Source: Fuerstiella marisgermanici
GTDB lineage: Bacteria > Planctomycetota > Planctomycetia > Planctomycetales > Planctomycetaceae
Reading direction: 5' to 3'
Length of the DNA: 64,000 nt
NCBI RefSeq assembly: GCF_001983935.1
Contig: NZ_CP017641.1
Span: 3,038,001 to 3,102,000 of the forward strand
Positions 27,113 through 36,171 of the stretch are shown here, piece after piece. Both the position numbers and the translations under genes were made by a program. The notes under the pieces were generated by a model. That model searched no databases. It was not told the DNA's origin and worked only from the letters and a program-made list of their open reading frames with translations. How positions within the stretch are numbered: the stretch's first letter is position 1; every line of letters starts with the position of its first letter.

Positions 27113-27236
27113 ATTCTACGCAACCGCTCTTCGGACACGCCTTCGCCGTGTATTGACATTTCGATCCATTTTTAGAATCACGCGCAATTCGAACCGAAAT
27201 AGCATCGCTGTGGCGGTGTGGTGGAACATTGCCTGA
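27113..27236 (+). repeat. attC-like repeat, copy E (weak)
   Basis: Fills the whole gap between two plus-strand genes. The right half ATCGCTGTGGCGGTGTGGTGGAACATTGCC resembles the consensus GCGGTGTCGTAAGAAC-TTCC, but the final GTTRRRY box and the TGGTA box are not clear. Confidence 0.35.
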
Positions 27237-27500
27237 ATGACGACCTCAGCTGTGAGTGAAACTGAACCAGCTTGTCCATTCTGCTCGACGCCTATGGATC
27301 CGGGCTTCGCCTGGATTGCGCACATCTTCGCTGGCGGACTGGTCTGGCAGCGAACAAAGCCGGAACTCGCGGCCTGGCGACCGTCGCCCGGACAGACAAT
27401 TATTCATTCCCATATTTTCAACGAGTCGCGATCTCTGAGACCCGCATTTCGCTGCCCTGAATGCGAGTCAATAACGATACAACCGAATAAGAAAGGGTAA
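27237..27500 (+). CDS. Small double-CxxC protein, cassette-borne
   Basis: 87 residues, ATG at 27237. It carries two Cys pairs, CPFCSTPMDPGF near the N-terminus and RCPECESITIQP near the C-terminus, with GGLVWQ between, the arrangement of the small zinc-ribbon-like proteins annotated as DUF6487-type. It probably binds one zinc ion. The ATG overlaps the end of the attC-like repeat, with no ribosome-binding sequence. Confidence 0.7.
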   Translation: MTTSAVSETEPACPFCSTPMDPGFAWIAHIFAGGLVWQRTKPELAAWRPSPGQTIIHSHIFNESRSLRPAFRCPECESITIQPNKKG

Positions 27501-27720
27501 ACAGCGGCACGGGTGGCGAACAAATTGTTCACTGACGGCCCTCTCCCATGAACACGCGGTCGGCCACGAATGCGGGACTGCTGCGGTGACGCTGTACTCA
27601 ACCGGAGACAGCAGTCCGGCCTGGCTCCAAGTGCAACCGCTGGTGCTTCGGTGTTAATTCTGTCACACCGACGTTGTTTGCCTCGCCATAAAGAAGTGTC
27701 TTCAAGAACCTCCGTCAGGC
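27501..27720 (+). repeat. attC-like repeat, copy E2
   Basis: Gap between two cassette-like genes. The right end GTGTCTTCAAGAACC, TCC, GTCAGGC (27714-27720) fits the consensus GTGTCGTAAGAAC, TTCC, GTTAGGC with small changes. The ATG of the next gene follows ten bases later. The TGGTA box is at a different distance (about 74). Confidence 0.45.
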
Positions 27721-27730
27721 ACGTTGTCGA

Positions 27731-28144
27731 ATGAAAAATATCGCTCGGAGAATATCCTTTGCAGTTTCTGTTGTGATGCTAAGCCTGCTTTTCCTGGTTT
27801 TGCTATCAGGCTACGCAACCGACCCGTGGCACCATCGCCTTTCAATCACGCGAACATTCCACGTTGGTGTTTGGAACACCGGTATCGACTCACGGCTCGT
27901 GTTCTTCAACGATGCAGACCACGGCCCATATCGCGGCAGCGTGGTCGCACTGGCCGGCTAGGAGTCCCCTCATATCAAGGCGTTTGGCGACACACTTGGC
28001 ATCTATTACCGACACTTCACATGGCCCGATTCAGTCCTGTGGACGCTGGCCGTTTCGAACTGGTACCCGATCCTGATATTCTCCATCGTGCCTGTCTGGC
28101 ATGCGATCGCCCGGTTCCGACGGAATGGCGCCGGACTTGTATAA
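27731..28144 (+). pseudogene. Small membrane protein interrupted by an in-frame TAG
   Basis: Starts ATG 27731. A first membrane segment (SFAVSVVMLSLLFLVLLSG) is followed by a short extracytoplasmic stretch ending ALAG. A TAG at 27959-27961 interrupts, and the same frame goes on through FGDTLGIYYRHFTWPDSVLWTLAVS and a second membrane segment (NWYPILIFSIVPVWHAIA) to the TAA at 28142. In all, 136 sense codons plus the TAG. The second part is clearly coding, so the TAG is most simply a nonsense mutation. The family is not recognised by name. Confidence 0.7.
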
Positions 28145-28881
28145 CAAATCAGAAATGATATTGCGGATTGTGAAAGATAAATGGAATCCATCATCAGCTA
28201 CCAGCCACAGCACAAAAGGCTGTGCCGAGTGTCTCGGCAGAGTTTGACGATCGGAGTTTCGGAAATCACACAGCCGGGGTGCCGGTCAAGGGGCGTAACG
28301 ATTCGCACCGCGCGAACGTGATCGCTTCGAGCTCCTCGCCAAGCTCTGCGATCCGTGCTGATTGCCGCGGCTTCGCCTTCAAGGTTAAGCCGCAGTCCTT
28401 CCGTGGGCCATGTATTCAAAACCGGCTCAAGCCTGAGCGGGCTAACCTCGTCCACCGCTTTCGCGCATCAACTGACGCACGTCGGTTCATAAGTGCCTTC
28501 GCCCCCCCCATGTCGACATTCAATCGCCAACAGTCGAACACGTTTGGCAACAACTTCGTAGCCTTCAGATTCACGAAGCGTTGCTGCGAAAACAACGGTC
28601 CGGTGGGCTCAGTCTCTAGTACACACTTTCATCTATCGAGTTGCCGTGGCCTGCTGGCATGGCCAGTAGGCAGCCGGCCTCAGAGCACTTCGAGGACGGG
28701 TTTCCAACGGCAATGTCGCAGCGCAAAGTATCGCTGAGTATGCTGCTGTGAACGGCCGATGGTCCTATGGCGGAGACAGTTCTTCACTTTCTGGCTGCCC
28801 AGCCGATTCGAAAACGCTATATTGCGATAACAGGGACTATCGGTTGAGGGGCCAGCGGCGTTTTGCGACGGTAAAGAACCC
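28145..28881. other. Stretch without a supported gene
   Basis: 737 bases. The start, ATAACAAATCAG just after the preceding gene, resembles the left end of many attC sites, but no matching right half is found. The plus frame 28222-28737 is open but has no protein-like pattern, and the minus frame 28198-28455 overlaps it. The promoter of the lipoprotein operon starting at 28882 should lie near 28800-28870; CTATATTG at 28816-28823 might be part of it. Confidence 0.4.
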
Positions 28882-31299
28882 ATGCTCACATCTTCGCGAC
28901 AACAAGTGACATTGCGGCAAATAGCAGCGATTGCCCTTCTTCTGCTTCTGGCAGGATGCGGAAAGTCTTCGTCGCCTAACCACAACCAGTCCGGGGGGGC
29001 GGTTGCGACCGGAGAAGCTCAGGCGGACGGACAGATTTTGTCGGAAGACATTCGAAAACACGTCTGGGATGTGGAGCACTTTGGTTTCGTTTTGGAAGCG
29101 ACCGTATTTCCGAGGCTCAAATCGTCACTCAACGACGGCAGCCTGTCTTACTGGAAAGCCATCCTGGCAGAAGACTGCAATGCAGCCGTGCCCGATAACG
29201 ATGTCCCGTTGGTGCCGTTGGCAAGTGGGAAAGTTTCTTTTGGAGGCACCGAGCTAAATGCCGAGCAGCTCAGAAACGGACATCGCGACGATTTTCTGAA
29301 CTGGTTGGCGACACTTCGCAAACCGTTCACCGAGTGCAAATCCAGCCTGGGCCTGGTGCGATTGCTTCCAGATAACGAGGACCTGACGGGGGCATGGACC
29401 TGCGTGTGGCGGTTACGAATGGCGGGGCGTAGTCTGGATGGCCCGGTTGAAACAGAAGTCGAAATCAAAGTGCGGCTGCGTGAACTGCATGACGATATCA
29501 GCGAACAAAAGGATTGGAGTGATTCGATCACGGTGCTCAGCCACCAGCACATGACGGCCAGCCAATCATTCTTCGCCGAGACCACGGCCGACAGTGGGCT
29601 GGTGAGTGAGACTCGGCACGACAACTGGTCGTCCGACCAATTCGTTCCGAATACAGGTGGAGTCTACGTCACTGACTACGACCTCGATGGCGATCAGGAC
29701 ATATTCGTCGATGACCACACGGACGGAAATCGGCTTTACCGAAATACAGGAAACGGGATCTTCGAAGACGCGACCATTGCTGCCGGGATCGACGCTGGCG
29801 AAGAGACGCGAGCATGGGCTCTAGCCTGCTGGGCCGACCTGGACAACGATGGCGACGATGATCTCATTGTCGAAGACAGGCTGTACGACAATCTGGGAAA
29901 CGGCAAATTTGCCGACATCACCAGCCGCACGAATCTTCCGCTGACACCTGCGACCAGCTACGCAGTCGCAGATTACGACTGCGACGGCCGGCTGGACCTT
30001 TATGTCTGCCATTCTGGCGCCTATCGCATTGGTCAGCACACGCGGGCGCGAGTCAAGTGGATCGATGACGGTTTGGGAATTGATAATGTGCTGCTCAGAA
30101 ATCTTGGCAACTGGCAGTTTGAAGACGTGACGGAGTCGACCGGCACCGGCGCCGGAGGATCGTCGTGCTTCACGGCGATCTGGCTGCATGCCAATCAAGA
30201 TTTGCGACCAGACTTGTTCGCAATTAATGAATTCGGCGTCAATTCGCTGTTGATCAATTCTGAAGACGGACAGTTCAACGAACTGGATGTCGATCCGATT
30301 TTTGGCGGATTCTCAATGGGGGCTGCTGCCGGCGATTACAACAACGATGGTCGCACAGATTTGTACGTGGCCAACATGTATTCCAAGGCCGGAAACCGGA
30401 TTTTGGCTAACGTTGATCAAACTCGCTATCCGCCGGAAATGTTTCGAAAGATTGAAGAAGGAACTCGCGGCAGTAAACTGTACGCCGCGCAACCGGATGG
30501 CAATTTTCGCACGGTGCCCGCACGAAACATGTTCGCCTACGTGGGCTGGGCGTATGGCCCGACTTTTGCCGATTTCGACAATGACGGTTGGCTGGATCTT
30601 TATGCAACTGCCGGCTTCAAGTCAGAAGAACGTGGAAAGCCGGATGGCTGACGCTGTATCTGGCAGGCTGTCGTGACACAGCCATTGAATCAAAAAGCCG
30701 TCTGTCCGGCAGCCGGAGATTTGGACGATGAACTGGGCGAATTCTGGCTCGAAAATCCGTGGCAGCCGACCGACAAGAACATGAGCGCCTACGAAAGAAA
30801 TCGCTTGCTGCTGAATACCAGAAACGACGGATTTGCAGATCTGTCACACGCATCCGGCGGAGCCGATCTGGACAGCGATTCCCGAGCGGTAGTTGCCACG
30901 GACTTCGATGGTGACGGCATGCCCGATCTGCTGATTCGCAGTAGTGGCGGCGGACCTTTGCGATTGTTTCGCAACGCGTTCCCGCATGCGAATTCTGTCC
31001 AGATTTCACTTCATGGTAAAACCTCGAACGCGCGTGGCATTGGATCACAATTGATCGCCAAAGTCGACGGCCAGACGCTGTATCGCGAAATGCAGACACA
31101 AAACTGCTTCCGCGGCCAAAGTCCGGCTGAAGTGAGATTCGGGCTTCAGGCAGCGGAACAGCTTGACGAACTTGAGGTACGCTGGCCGTCCGGTGTCATT
31201 CAGAAGTTCGGGCCGCTGTCGGCAGGCAGCCACTATCTGATTACAGAAGGCGACGCGAATCCTGCAAACATCACGAACCCGCAGAATGGGGATCGGTAG
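28882..31299 (+). CDS. FG-GAP/ASPIC-UnbV (CRTAC1-like) lipoprotein with an in-frame TGA, candidate selenoprotein
   Basis: One frame of 805 residues if the TGA at 30649-30651 is read through. A lipoprotein signal ends LLLLLAGC, then come FG-GAP calcium-binding repeats (DYDLDGDQDIF, DLDNDGDDDLI, DYDCDGRLDLY, DYNNDGRTDLY, DFDNDGWLDLY), then KPDG-TGA-RCIW, then the rest of the propeller (DFDGDGMPDLLI) and an ASPIC/UnbV domain (EVRWPSGVIQKFGPL). Neither half is a complete family member alone. A six-base stem with loop CGTGAC starts 14 bases after the TGA. It could be Sec insertion at residue 590 or a nonsense mutation. The TPR gene overlaps its stop by one base. Confidence 0.6.
30666..30683 (+). 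promoter_or_regulatory. Bacterial SECIS-like hairpin
   Basis: GGCTGT (30666-30671) pairs perfectly with ACAGCC (30678-30683) around the loop CGTGAC. The loop begins 20 bases after the TGA and has G at its second position. This meets the published bacterial SECIS rules: a loop 16-37 bases after UGA and a G among the first two loop bases. It is short, so chance is not excluded. Confidence 0.45.
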
Positions 31300-32591
31300 T
31301 GGCAACGTCGTACACTAATCAGGCTCACACAGTCGATGCGGTTCGCCCGGCGCGGCGACGCCGTAAGCTGGTGACGTGGACTTTGGTGTTAGTTGTGATT
31401 TTTATCGCGGCATGCGCAGTCCTGTTTCAGGTTGGACTTTGGCGAGGTCGTGTGGCAATCGATGCGCGTCGGAACGATGTCGCCAAACGCTGGCTTTCAA
31501 TGACGGGACTCTGCTGGCGTAAGAATGCCGAATGGTACTACCTGAACGCGATAGTGAACCGGCGATCTCTGGACTTTGATGCCGTCGAACGAAATCTTAA
31601 GAAGGCTCATGAGCTGGGTTGGCCCGTCAGCGAACTCGAACGCCAACAGAATCTGGCGTTCATTCAAACGGGGCAGTTCCAGCAAATCGGCAACAAGTGG
31701 AGTGAACTGTTTCTTTCTGCTGGGTCCGACGGACCAGAGATCTGCAAGGCCTACGTCGATTATGCCCTGTCTCGATTTCGCGCAGACGAGGCGGCGACCG
31801 TGATCGAAGGCTGGAAGACAGATTTCCCTGACGATCCTGAGCCTTACGTCACGGAAGGTACCATCAACTCGGTACTGTTGGCATGGTCGCGTGCCGAGAC
31901 CTCATTCCGCGAAGCACTGGAGATTGATCCGACTAACGACGAGGCACGAATCAAGCTTGCCGACGCACTCATTCAGCAATTGAAGTTTTCCGAAGCAGAT
32001 GCGGAACTCAGAAAAGTTTCAAAATCGTCTGCGACTGAACCTCATGTTATTTCCGCGTTAGCACACTGCGTTGCACAGCAAGGACGACTCGACGAGGCCC
32101 TGGATTCGCTAGAGGAGGCGCTTGAGGAGAAGCCCTCTGATGAAACCCTACTGAGAGAACTCGGGCGACTGCAATTGATGCAGGGGGAAAACGAAGAGGC
32201 GATTGCGGCGTTGACGCCCGTACTGGAAAGCCACCCGGAAGACACAGAGATCCGGTACGCATTGGCGCAGGCTCTCAGGAATCACGGTGAGGAGCAGGCA
32301 GCACAACAGCACTTCCGACTTGTTGATGAAGGCACGAAGGCATTACGAGAACTTTCTCGACTCACCGCACACGTGACTCAGAATCCAGCGGATGTCGAAA
32401 CACGTTTCAAAATCGGATCAGTGACGTGGAAGTGGAAGTCACGTCGCGATGGTGTGGCGTGGCTGCAGAGCGTGCTTGAGTTTTCACCAAAGCATACACC
32501 GACCCACAAACTCTTGGCTCAGCACTACGAAGAATCCGGAGACAGGAAGAAGGCGAAATATCACAAAAAGATGAGCGAAGGTGATGAATGA
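31299..32591 (+). CDS. Membrane-anchored TPR protein
   Basis: 430 residues. The GTG start shares one base with the TAG stop of the FG-GAP gene (TAGTG), so translation is coupled. Residues about 24-46 form one membrane segment (WTLVLVVIFIAACAVLF). Residues about 65-420 hold about eight to nine TPR-like helical pairs (for example AETSFREALEIDPTNDEARIKLADAL), with a long gap-free solenoid outside the membrane. TPR arrays bind other proteins; the operon suggests a partner among the two FG-GAP lipoproteins. Its stop overlaps the next ATG (ATGA). Confidence 0.85.
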   Translation: MATSYTNQAHTVDAVRPARRRRKLVTWTLVLVVIFIAACAVLFQVGLWRGRVAIDARRNDVAKRWLSMTGLCWRKNAEWYYLNAIVNRRSLDFDAVERNLKKAHELGWPVSELERQQNLAFIQTGQFQQIGNKWSELFLSAGSDGPEICKAYVDYALSRFRADEAATVIEGWKTDFPDDPEPYVTEGTINSVLLAWSRAETSFREALEIDPTNDEARIKLADALIQQLKFSEADAELRKVSKSSATEPHVISALAHCVAQQGRLDEALDSLEEALEEKPSDETLLRELGRLQLMQGENEEAIAALTPVLESHPEDTEIRYALAQALRNHGEEQAAQQHFRLVDEGTKALRELSRLTAHVTQNPADVETRFKIGSVTWKWKSRRDGVAWLQSVLEFSPKHTPTHKLLAQHYEESGDRKKAKYHKKMSEGDE

Positions 32592-34390
32592 CGTCATCTG
32601 CGAGCCGCCCTCAGGAATCCTCGATCGTCCACGTGCAACCGTCTGGTCAGAAAGCCGTCTGGCTTTGGCGGTTGCGTTTCACGTTGCTGATGCTGTTGGC
32701 AGCAATCGGTGCAGGCTGCGGCAAGACGGACGTTGGGGTCGATCCCACGAAAAATCCGAAGACCAATGAACCTGGAGGGGGCGCGGCTGTGCAGGCGGAA
32801 CCACCTGTGCCTGCGTCGATAATCCGCTTTGAGGATATTGCCGAACAAAGCGGGGTTCGTTTTATCCCGACCAACGGCCGCGAAGCTGGACGCTACACGA
32901 TCGTGGAAAGCCTGGGAACGGGTGTCGCTGTCGCTGACCTGGACCGCGACGACCGTTTAGACATCATCGCTCCGGGAGGCGGGACGTTCGACAAAGACGG
33001 CAATCCGGTAGGTCAACGGAACGGCGTCTTTCGACAGAACGACCTGTTGCAGTTTGAGAACATCACGACCGGTTGCGGAATTGATACAGGCTCGGCTTAT
33101 ACTCATGGTGTGGCGATTGGCGACTGGAACAATGACGGCTTTGTCGACGTCGTGATAACAGGCTTCCATGCGGTCAGGTTGTTTCAGAATTGTGGCGATG
33201 GCACGTTTCAAGACGTGACACCTGAGGCCGGATTGTCTCAGGCCGAATGGGCGACCAGTGCCGCCTTCTTCGATGCAGACAACGATGGTGACTTAGAATT
33301 GTACATCGTCAACTACGTCGAGTGGCAACCGGATGACGATCGCAGGTGCATGATCAACGGTCACCGCAACGTTTGCCCACCAGCGCGATTTGATGCCGTG
33401 TCGGATCGACTCTACGACAATCTCGGCGATGGGAGCTTTCACGAGGTGTCGCAGGAGCGAGGCCTCGAGGAGGGTGGCAAAGGACTTGCCGTGATTGCCG
33501 GTGACGTGGATCTGGACGGCGATTCAGATCTCTACATTGCCAACGATACGACGGCCAATTTCCTGTACCTCAACCAGGGCGACGGCAGGTTTGTCGAAAG
33601 CGCTCTGGTTAGCGGCTGCGCATTGGGGCCGACGCTGCAGGCGGAGGGCAGTATGGGAGTTGCCTTCGCAGATTTCGATCTGGATGGGCTGCCGGATATC
33701 TGGGTTTCGAACTACGAAAATCAGAGCTTTGCAATGTACCAAAGTCGCGCTCCGGGCATCTTTCAGCATGTGAGTGCGGTAACGGGAATTTCAGCCGTTG
33801 GGCAGTTGTACGTGGGGTTTGGCACGGCCGCCCTCGACGCTGACCTTGACGGCGATCAGGACATTTTTGCTGGCAATGGACACGTGATGTACGAGTCTGC
33901 CCGTGCCCCACTGCGTCAGGAAGCGTTGCTATTTGAAAATCTGGAGGGGCAGCAGTTCCGGAACGTCATCCGCGAATCCGGTGAGTACGGTCGCTCAGTA
34001 CACATGGCACGCGGCGTGACGCCTGCGGATCTGAATCAGGACGGATCCATGGATCTGGTCGTCGCTCATATGAACGAGCCGATTGCGGTTCTGAAGAATA
34101 CGAGTCGTCCCCAAAAACATTGGGTTTCTTTAGTACTGATCGGTCGCAGATCCAACCGTTCAGCCATCGGTGCTCGCGCGAAAGTTGGCACGATCGTCAA
34201 GCTCCACACCGGTGGCGGGAGTTACCTATCTGACACCGACACGCCGTTCACATGGGCGATCGATAAAGCATCCCGTCAGGTGGAAGTGGAAATCGTATGG
34301 CCCTCAGGCAATCGGCAAAGAGAGAAAATGTTTCCGAACCGGATTAATACGGTGGTAGAGCACCTTGCGACGCCGCCAGATCCCAGTTAG
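32588..34390 (+). CDS. FG-GAP/ASPIC-UnbV (CRTAC1-like) lipoprotein
   Basis: 600 residues, exported and lipid-anchored: the signal ends LLAAIGAGC after a 43-residue leader. A seven-bladed propeller is built from FG-GAP repeats with DxDxDG calcium loops (DLDRDDRLDII, DWNNDGFVDVV, DADNDGDLELY, DVDLDGDSDLY, DFDLDGLPDIW, DADLDGDQDIF, DLNQDGSMDLV). The C-terminal ASPIC/UnbV domain contains VEIVWPSGNRQREKMF. Such proteins are abundant in planctomycetes and are presumed to act in adhesion or complex assembly at the cell surface. It is last in the operon 28882-34390. Unlike the first gene, it has no in-frame TGA. Confidence 0.9.
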   Translation: MTSSASRPQESSIVHVQPSGQKAVWLWRLRFTLLMLLAAIGAGCGKTDVGVDPTKNPKTNEPGGGAAVQAEPPVPASIIRFEDIAEQSGVRFIPTNGREAGRYTIVESLGTGVAVADLDRDDRLDIIAPGGGTFDKDGNPVGQRNGVFRQNDLLQFENITTGCGIDTGSAYTHGVAIGDWNNDGFVDVVITGFHAVRLFQNCGDGTFQDVTPEAGLSQAEWATSAAFFDADNDGDLELYIVNYVEWQPDDDRRCMINGHRNVCPPARFDAVSDRLYDNLGDGSFHEVSQERGLEEGGKGLAVIAGDVDLDGDSDLYIANDTTANFLYLNQGDGRFVESALVSGCALGPTLQAEGSMGVAFADFDLDGLPDIWVSNYENQSFAMYQSRAPGIFQHVSAVTGISAVGQLYVGFGTAALDADLDGDQDIFAGNGHVMYESARAPLRQEALLFENLEGQQFRNVIRESGEYGRSVHMARGVTPADLNQDGSMDLVVAHMNEPIAVLKNTSRPQKHWVSLVLIGRRSNRSAIGARAKVGTIVKLHTGGGSYLSDTDTPFTWAIDKASRQVEVEIVWPSGNRQREKMFPNRINTVVEHLATPPDPS

Positions 34391-34452
34391 AATTAATTAC
34401 CAAGCTTACATCATTAATCATTCCGACAACAATACAATTAGAATGCCACATG

Positions 34453-34469
34453 GCGTACAGAATGTACGC
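34453..34469 (+). promoter_or_regulatory. Small hairpin in the leader of the 34516 lipoprotein gene
   Basis: GCGTACA and TGTACGC, seven-base perfect arms with loop GAA, lie 46 bases before the ATG in an AT-rich gap. No T tract follows, so it is not a clear terminator for the upstream operon. Confidence 0.3.
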
Positions 34470-34515
34470 GCTAGGTTCTTGTTGGTGTCGTCTTTAAAAT
34501 CGTCAGTAACTCACT

Positions 34516-35019
34516 ATGCACAGATTCTGCGTTGCCTCTGTCCTTGTTTTTTCCACCTTGGTCGCACAGGGCTGCGGTGGTGGTCCGTCTGATGCACCAA
34601 CACTGGCGGCCGTTTCCGGAACTGTCATGGTTGATGGCAAGCCTCAAGAGGGGTTAACCGTTGAATTTCATCCCGATTCGGCAGCCGGAACAACTGGGCC
34701 AATGTCGACGGCTCTAACCCGGGCAGACGGCGGATTTACTCTCGCAACCTCAACCGGACGAGCTGGGGCCGTTGTTGGTAAGCATAAAATTGCTGTGAAA
34801 TGTCCTTGGTCGCTGGAAGGCCGACGGAACAGCAAAGATGTAACGGCTGACGGGTTTGGATCCTCGCCGACCGGGGAAGCCCCACCAGCTCCGGCGGCAG
34901 GCAGTGGGAGCGACTGCACCATCGCACTCAAGTTTGAAGACCCTGCGACCTCAACATTAAGTGCAGAGGTGCCAGAAGATGGCGTAAGTGACCTTCTGCT
35001 GCAGGCATCTTCAAAGTAA
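34516..35019 (+). CDS. Small lipoprotein with carboxypeptidase-regulatory-like fold
   Basis: 167 residues. A lipoprotein signal (VASVLVFSTLVAQGC) precedes GGG and a beta-rich domain of the type VSGTVMVDGKPQEGLTVEFHPD, common in planctomycete lipoproteins and related to transthyretin-like/carboxypeptidase regulatory domains. A Pro/Ala/Gly-rich linker separates two strands near the end. No enzymatic motif is visible. It often accompanies DUF1559 genes in this phylum, as here (164 bases downstream). Confidence 0.82.
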   Translation: MHRFCVASVLVFSTLVAQGCGGGPSDAPTLAAVSGTVMVDGKPQEGLTVEFHPDSAAGTTGPMSTALTRADGGFTLATSTGRAGAVVGKHKIAVKCPWSLEGRRNSKDVTADGFGSSPTGEAPPAPAAGSGSDCTIALKFEDPATSTLSAEVPEDGVSDLLLQASSK

Positions 35020-35182
35020 CAGGGCTGATCCTTAACAGATATTTGCAGTTAAATTTACATTGAGTTCTTGTTCCCAACTGGGAACCAAAGACCTTGAGTC
35101 ACTGATCAAGACACAGTGGCTAAAGCAGCGGGCATTCGAGCTAGTCGTTTGTTCTTTTTTTCACTCTTCGTGGAGACACATC

Positions 35183-36154
35183 ATGAGAAACCGTCCTGGC
35201 TGGATCCGCAATGGATTTACGCTCATCGAATTACTGGTGGTCATAGCCATCATCGCAATCTTGATTGCCCTGCTGTTGCCTGCTGTTCAGCAGGCTCGAG
35301 AAGCTGCACGCCGCACACAATGCAAAAACAATCTGAAACAAATTGGATTGGCGATGCACAACTACCATGACGTCTACGGACGCTTTCCACCTTCAGAAGT
35401 GCACACCCGCGAGTTTCTAGCGGGCGCGAACAATAACTGGGGAGACCAAACCAGTAACTGGGCCGTCTATCTGATGCCCTATATCGATCAGGCAAATGCC
35501 TACAACCAAATTGATTTTACACTGAAGTATAACTCCACAACGAATCCGGCAACTGGTGCCGCCGTTGGGAACCTGGACGCCTTAGGTAAGGCGTATCCAG
35601 CTTACCTTTGCCCGTCGAACCCAGTTGGTCCCAACCAAAAACACAGTGGCCAGTTTCACATTATTCACTACTTCGTCACGGGGTGGGGTGCGAACGAGCC
35701 ACCGGGTGGCCGAGCTCGCCACAAATGGGCCATTGGTGATTCAAGCAACATCCAGCACAAAGGAATTGCCTGGTACAACGGTTCCGCGCGAATCGCTGAC
35801 ATTACCGATGGCACAACGAACCAAATCGCTGTCGGTGAAGTTCGAGGTTATGCCCCTCGTTGTTTGAATCAAATGGCAAGCCTGCGAGACTGGCGTGGCA
35901 TGCGGTGGGAAGTCTCCACTGGTACGAACATGCCTATCAATGGTGTGCACCGGTACGCCGGTGAGTGCGGTGACGTGGTGAACGAAGGAACGTGTCCGAA
36001 TTGCCGCTGGGAAAACATGGCTAGTTTCCATACTGGTGGAACGCAGGTCCTTCTGGCTGACGGATCAACCAGATTCGCCAGTGAAAACATTGATACGACT
36101 CTCTTCCGCAAGCTCGGCTCTATCGGAGACGGTGGTGTAATTGGCGAGTGGTAG
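35183..36154 (+). CDS. DUF1559 family protein with prepilin-type N-terminus
   Basis: 323 residues from ATG at 35183, preceded by GGAG. A frame open since 35060 has no better start. The N-terminus RNGFTLIELLVVIAIIAIL is a type IV pilin/pseudopilin cleavage and assembly segment (cut before Phe), followed by AARRTQCKNNLKQIGLAMHNY and a large beta-rich DUF1559 head with several Cys. The C-terminus has the family segment VLLADGSTRFASENID. The family is a planctomycete hallmark and is expanded in their genomes. A strong terminator follows 35 bases after the stop. Confidence 0.95.
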   Translation: MRNRPGWIRNGFTLIELLVVIAIIAILIALLLPAVQQAREAARRTQCKNNLKQIGLAMHNYHDVYGRFPPSEVHTREFLAGANNNWGDQTSNWAVYLMPYIDQANAYNQIDFTLKYNSTTNPATGAAVGNLDALGKAYPAYLCPSNPVGPNQKHSGQFHIIHYFVTGWGANEPPGGRARHKWAIGDSSNIQHKGIAWYNGSARIADITDGTTNQIAVGEVRGYAPRCLNQMASLRDWRGMRWEVSTGTNMPINGVHRYAGECGDVVNEGTCPNCRWENMASFHTGGTQVLLADGSTRFASENIDTTLFRKLGSIGDGGVIGEW

Positions 36155-36171
36155 AACACGATCAGGCGAGC

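Noticed and set aside
27959-27961. Pyrrolysine at the TAG
   Set aside because: No pyl genes or known Pyl protein family in the window; nonsense mutation is simpler, and TAG ends normal genes here.
28222-28737. Open plus-strand frame of 171 codons
   Set aside because: Rich in Arg, Ser and Pro, with no strand or helix pattern; overlaps another equally poor frame on the minus strand.
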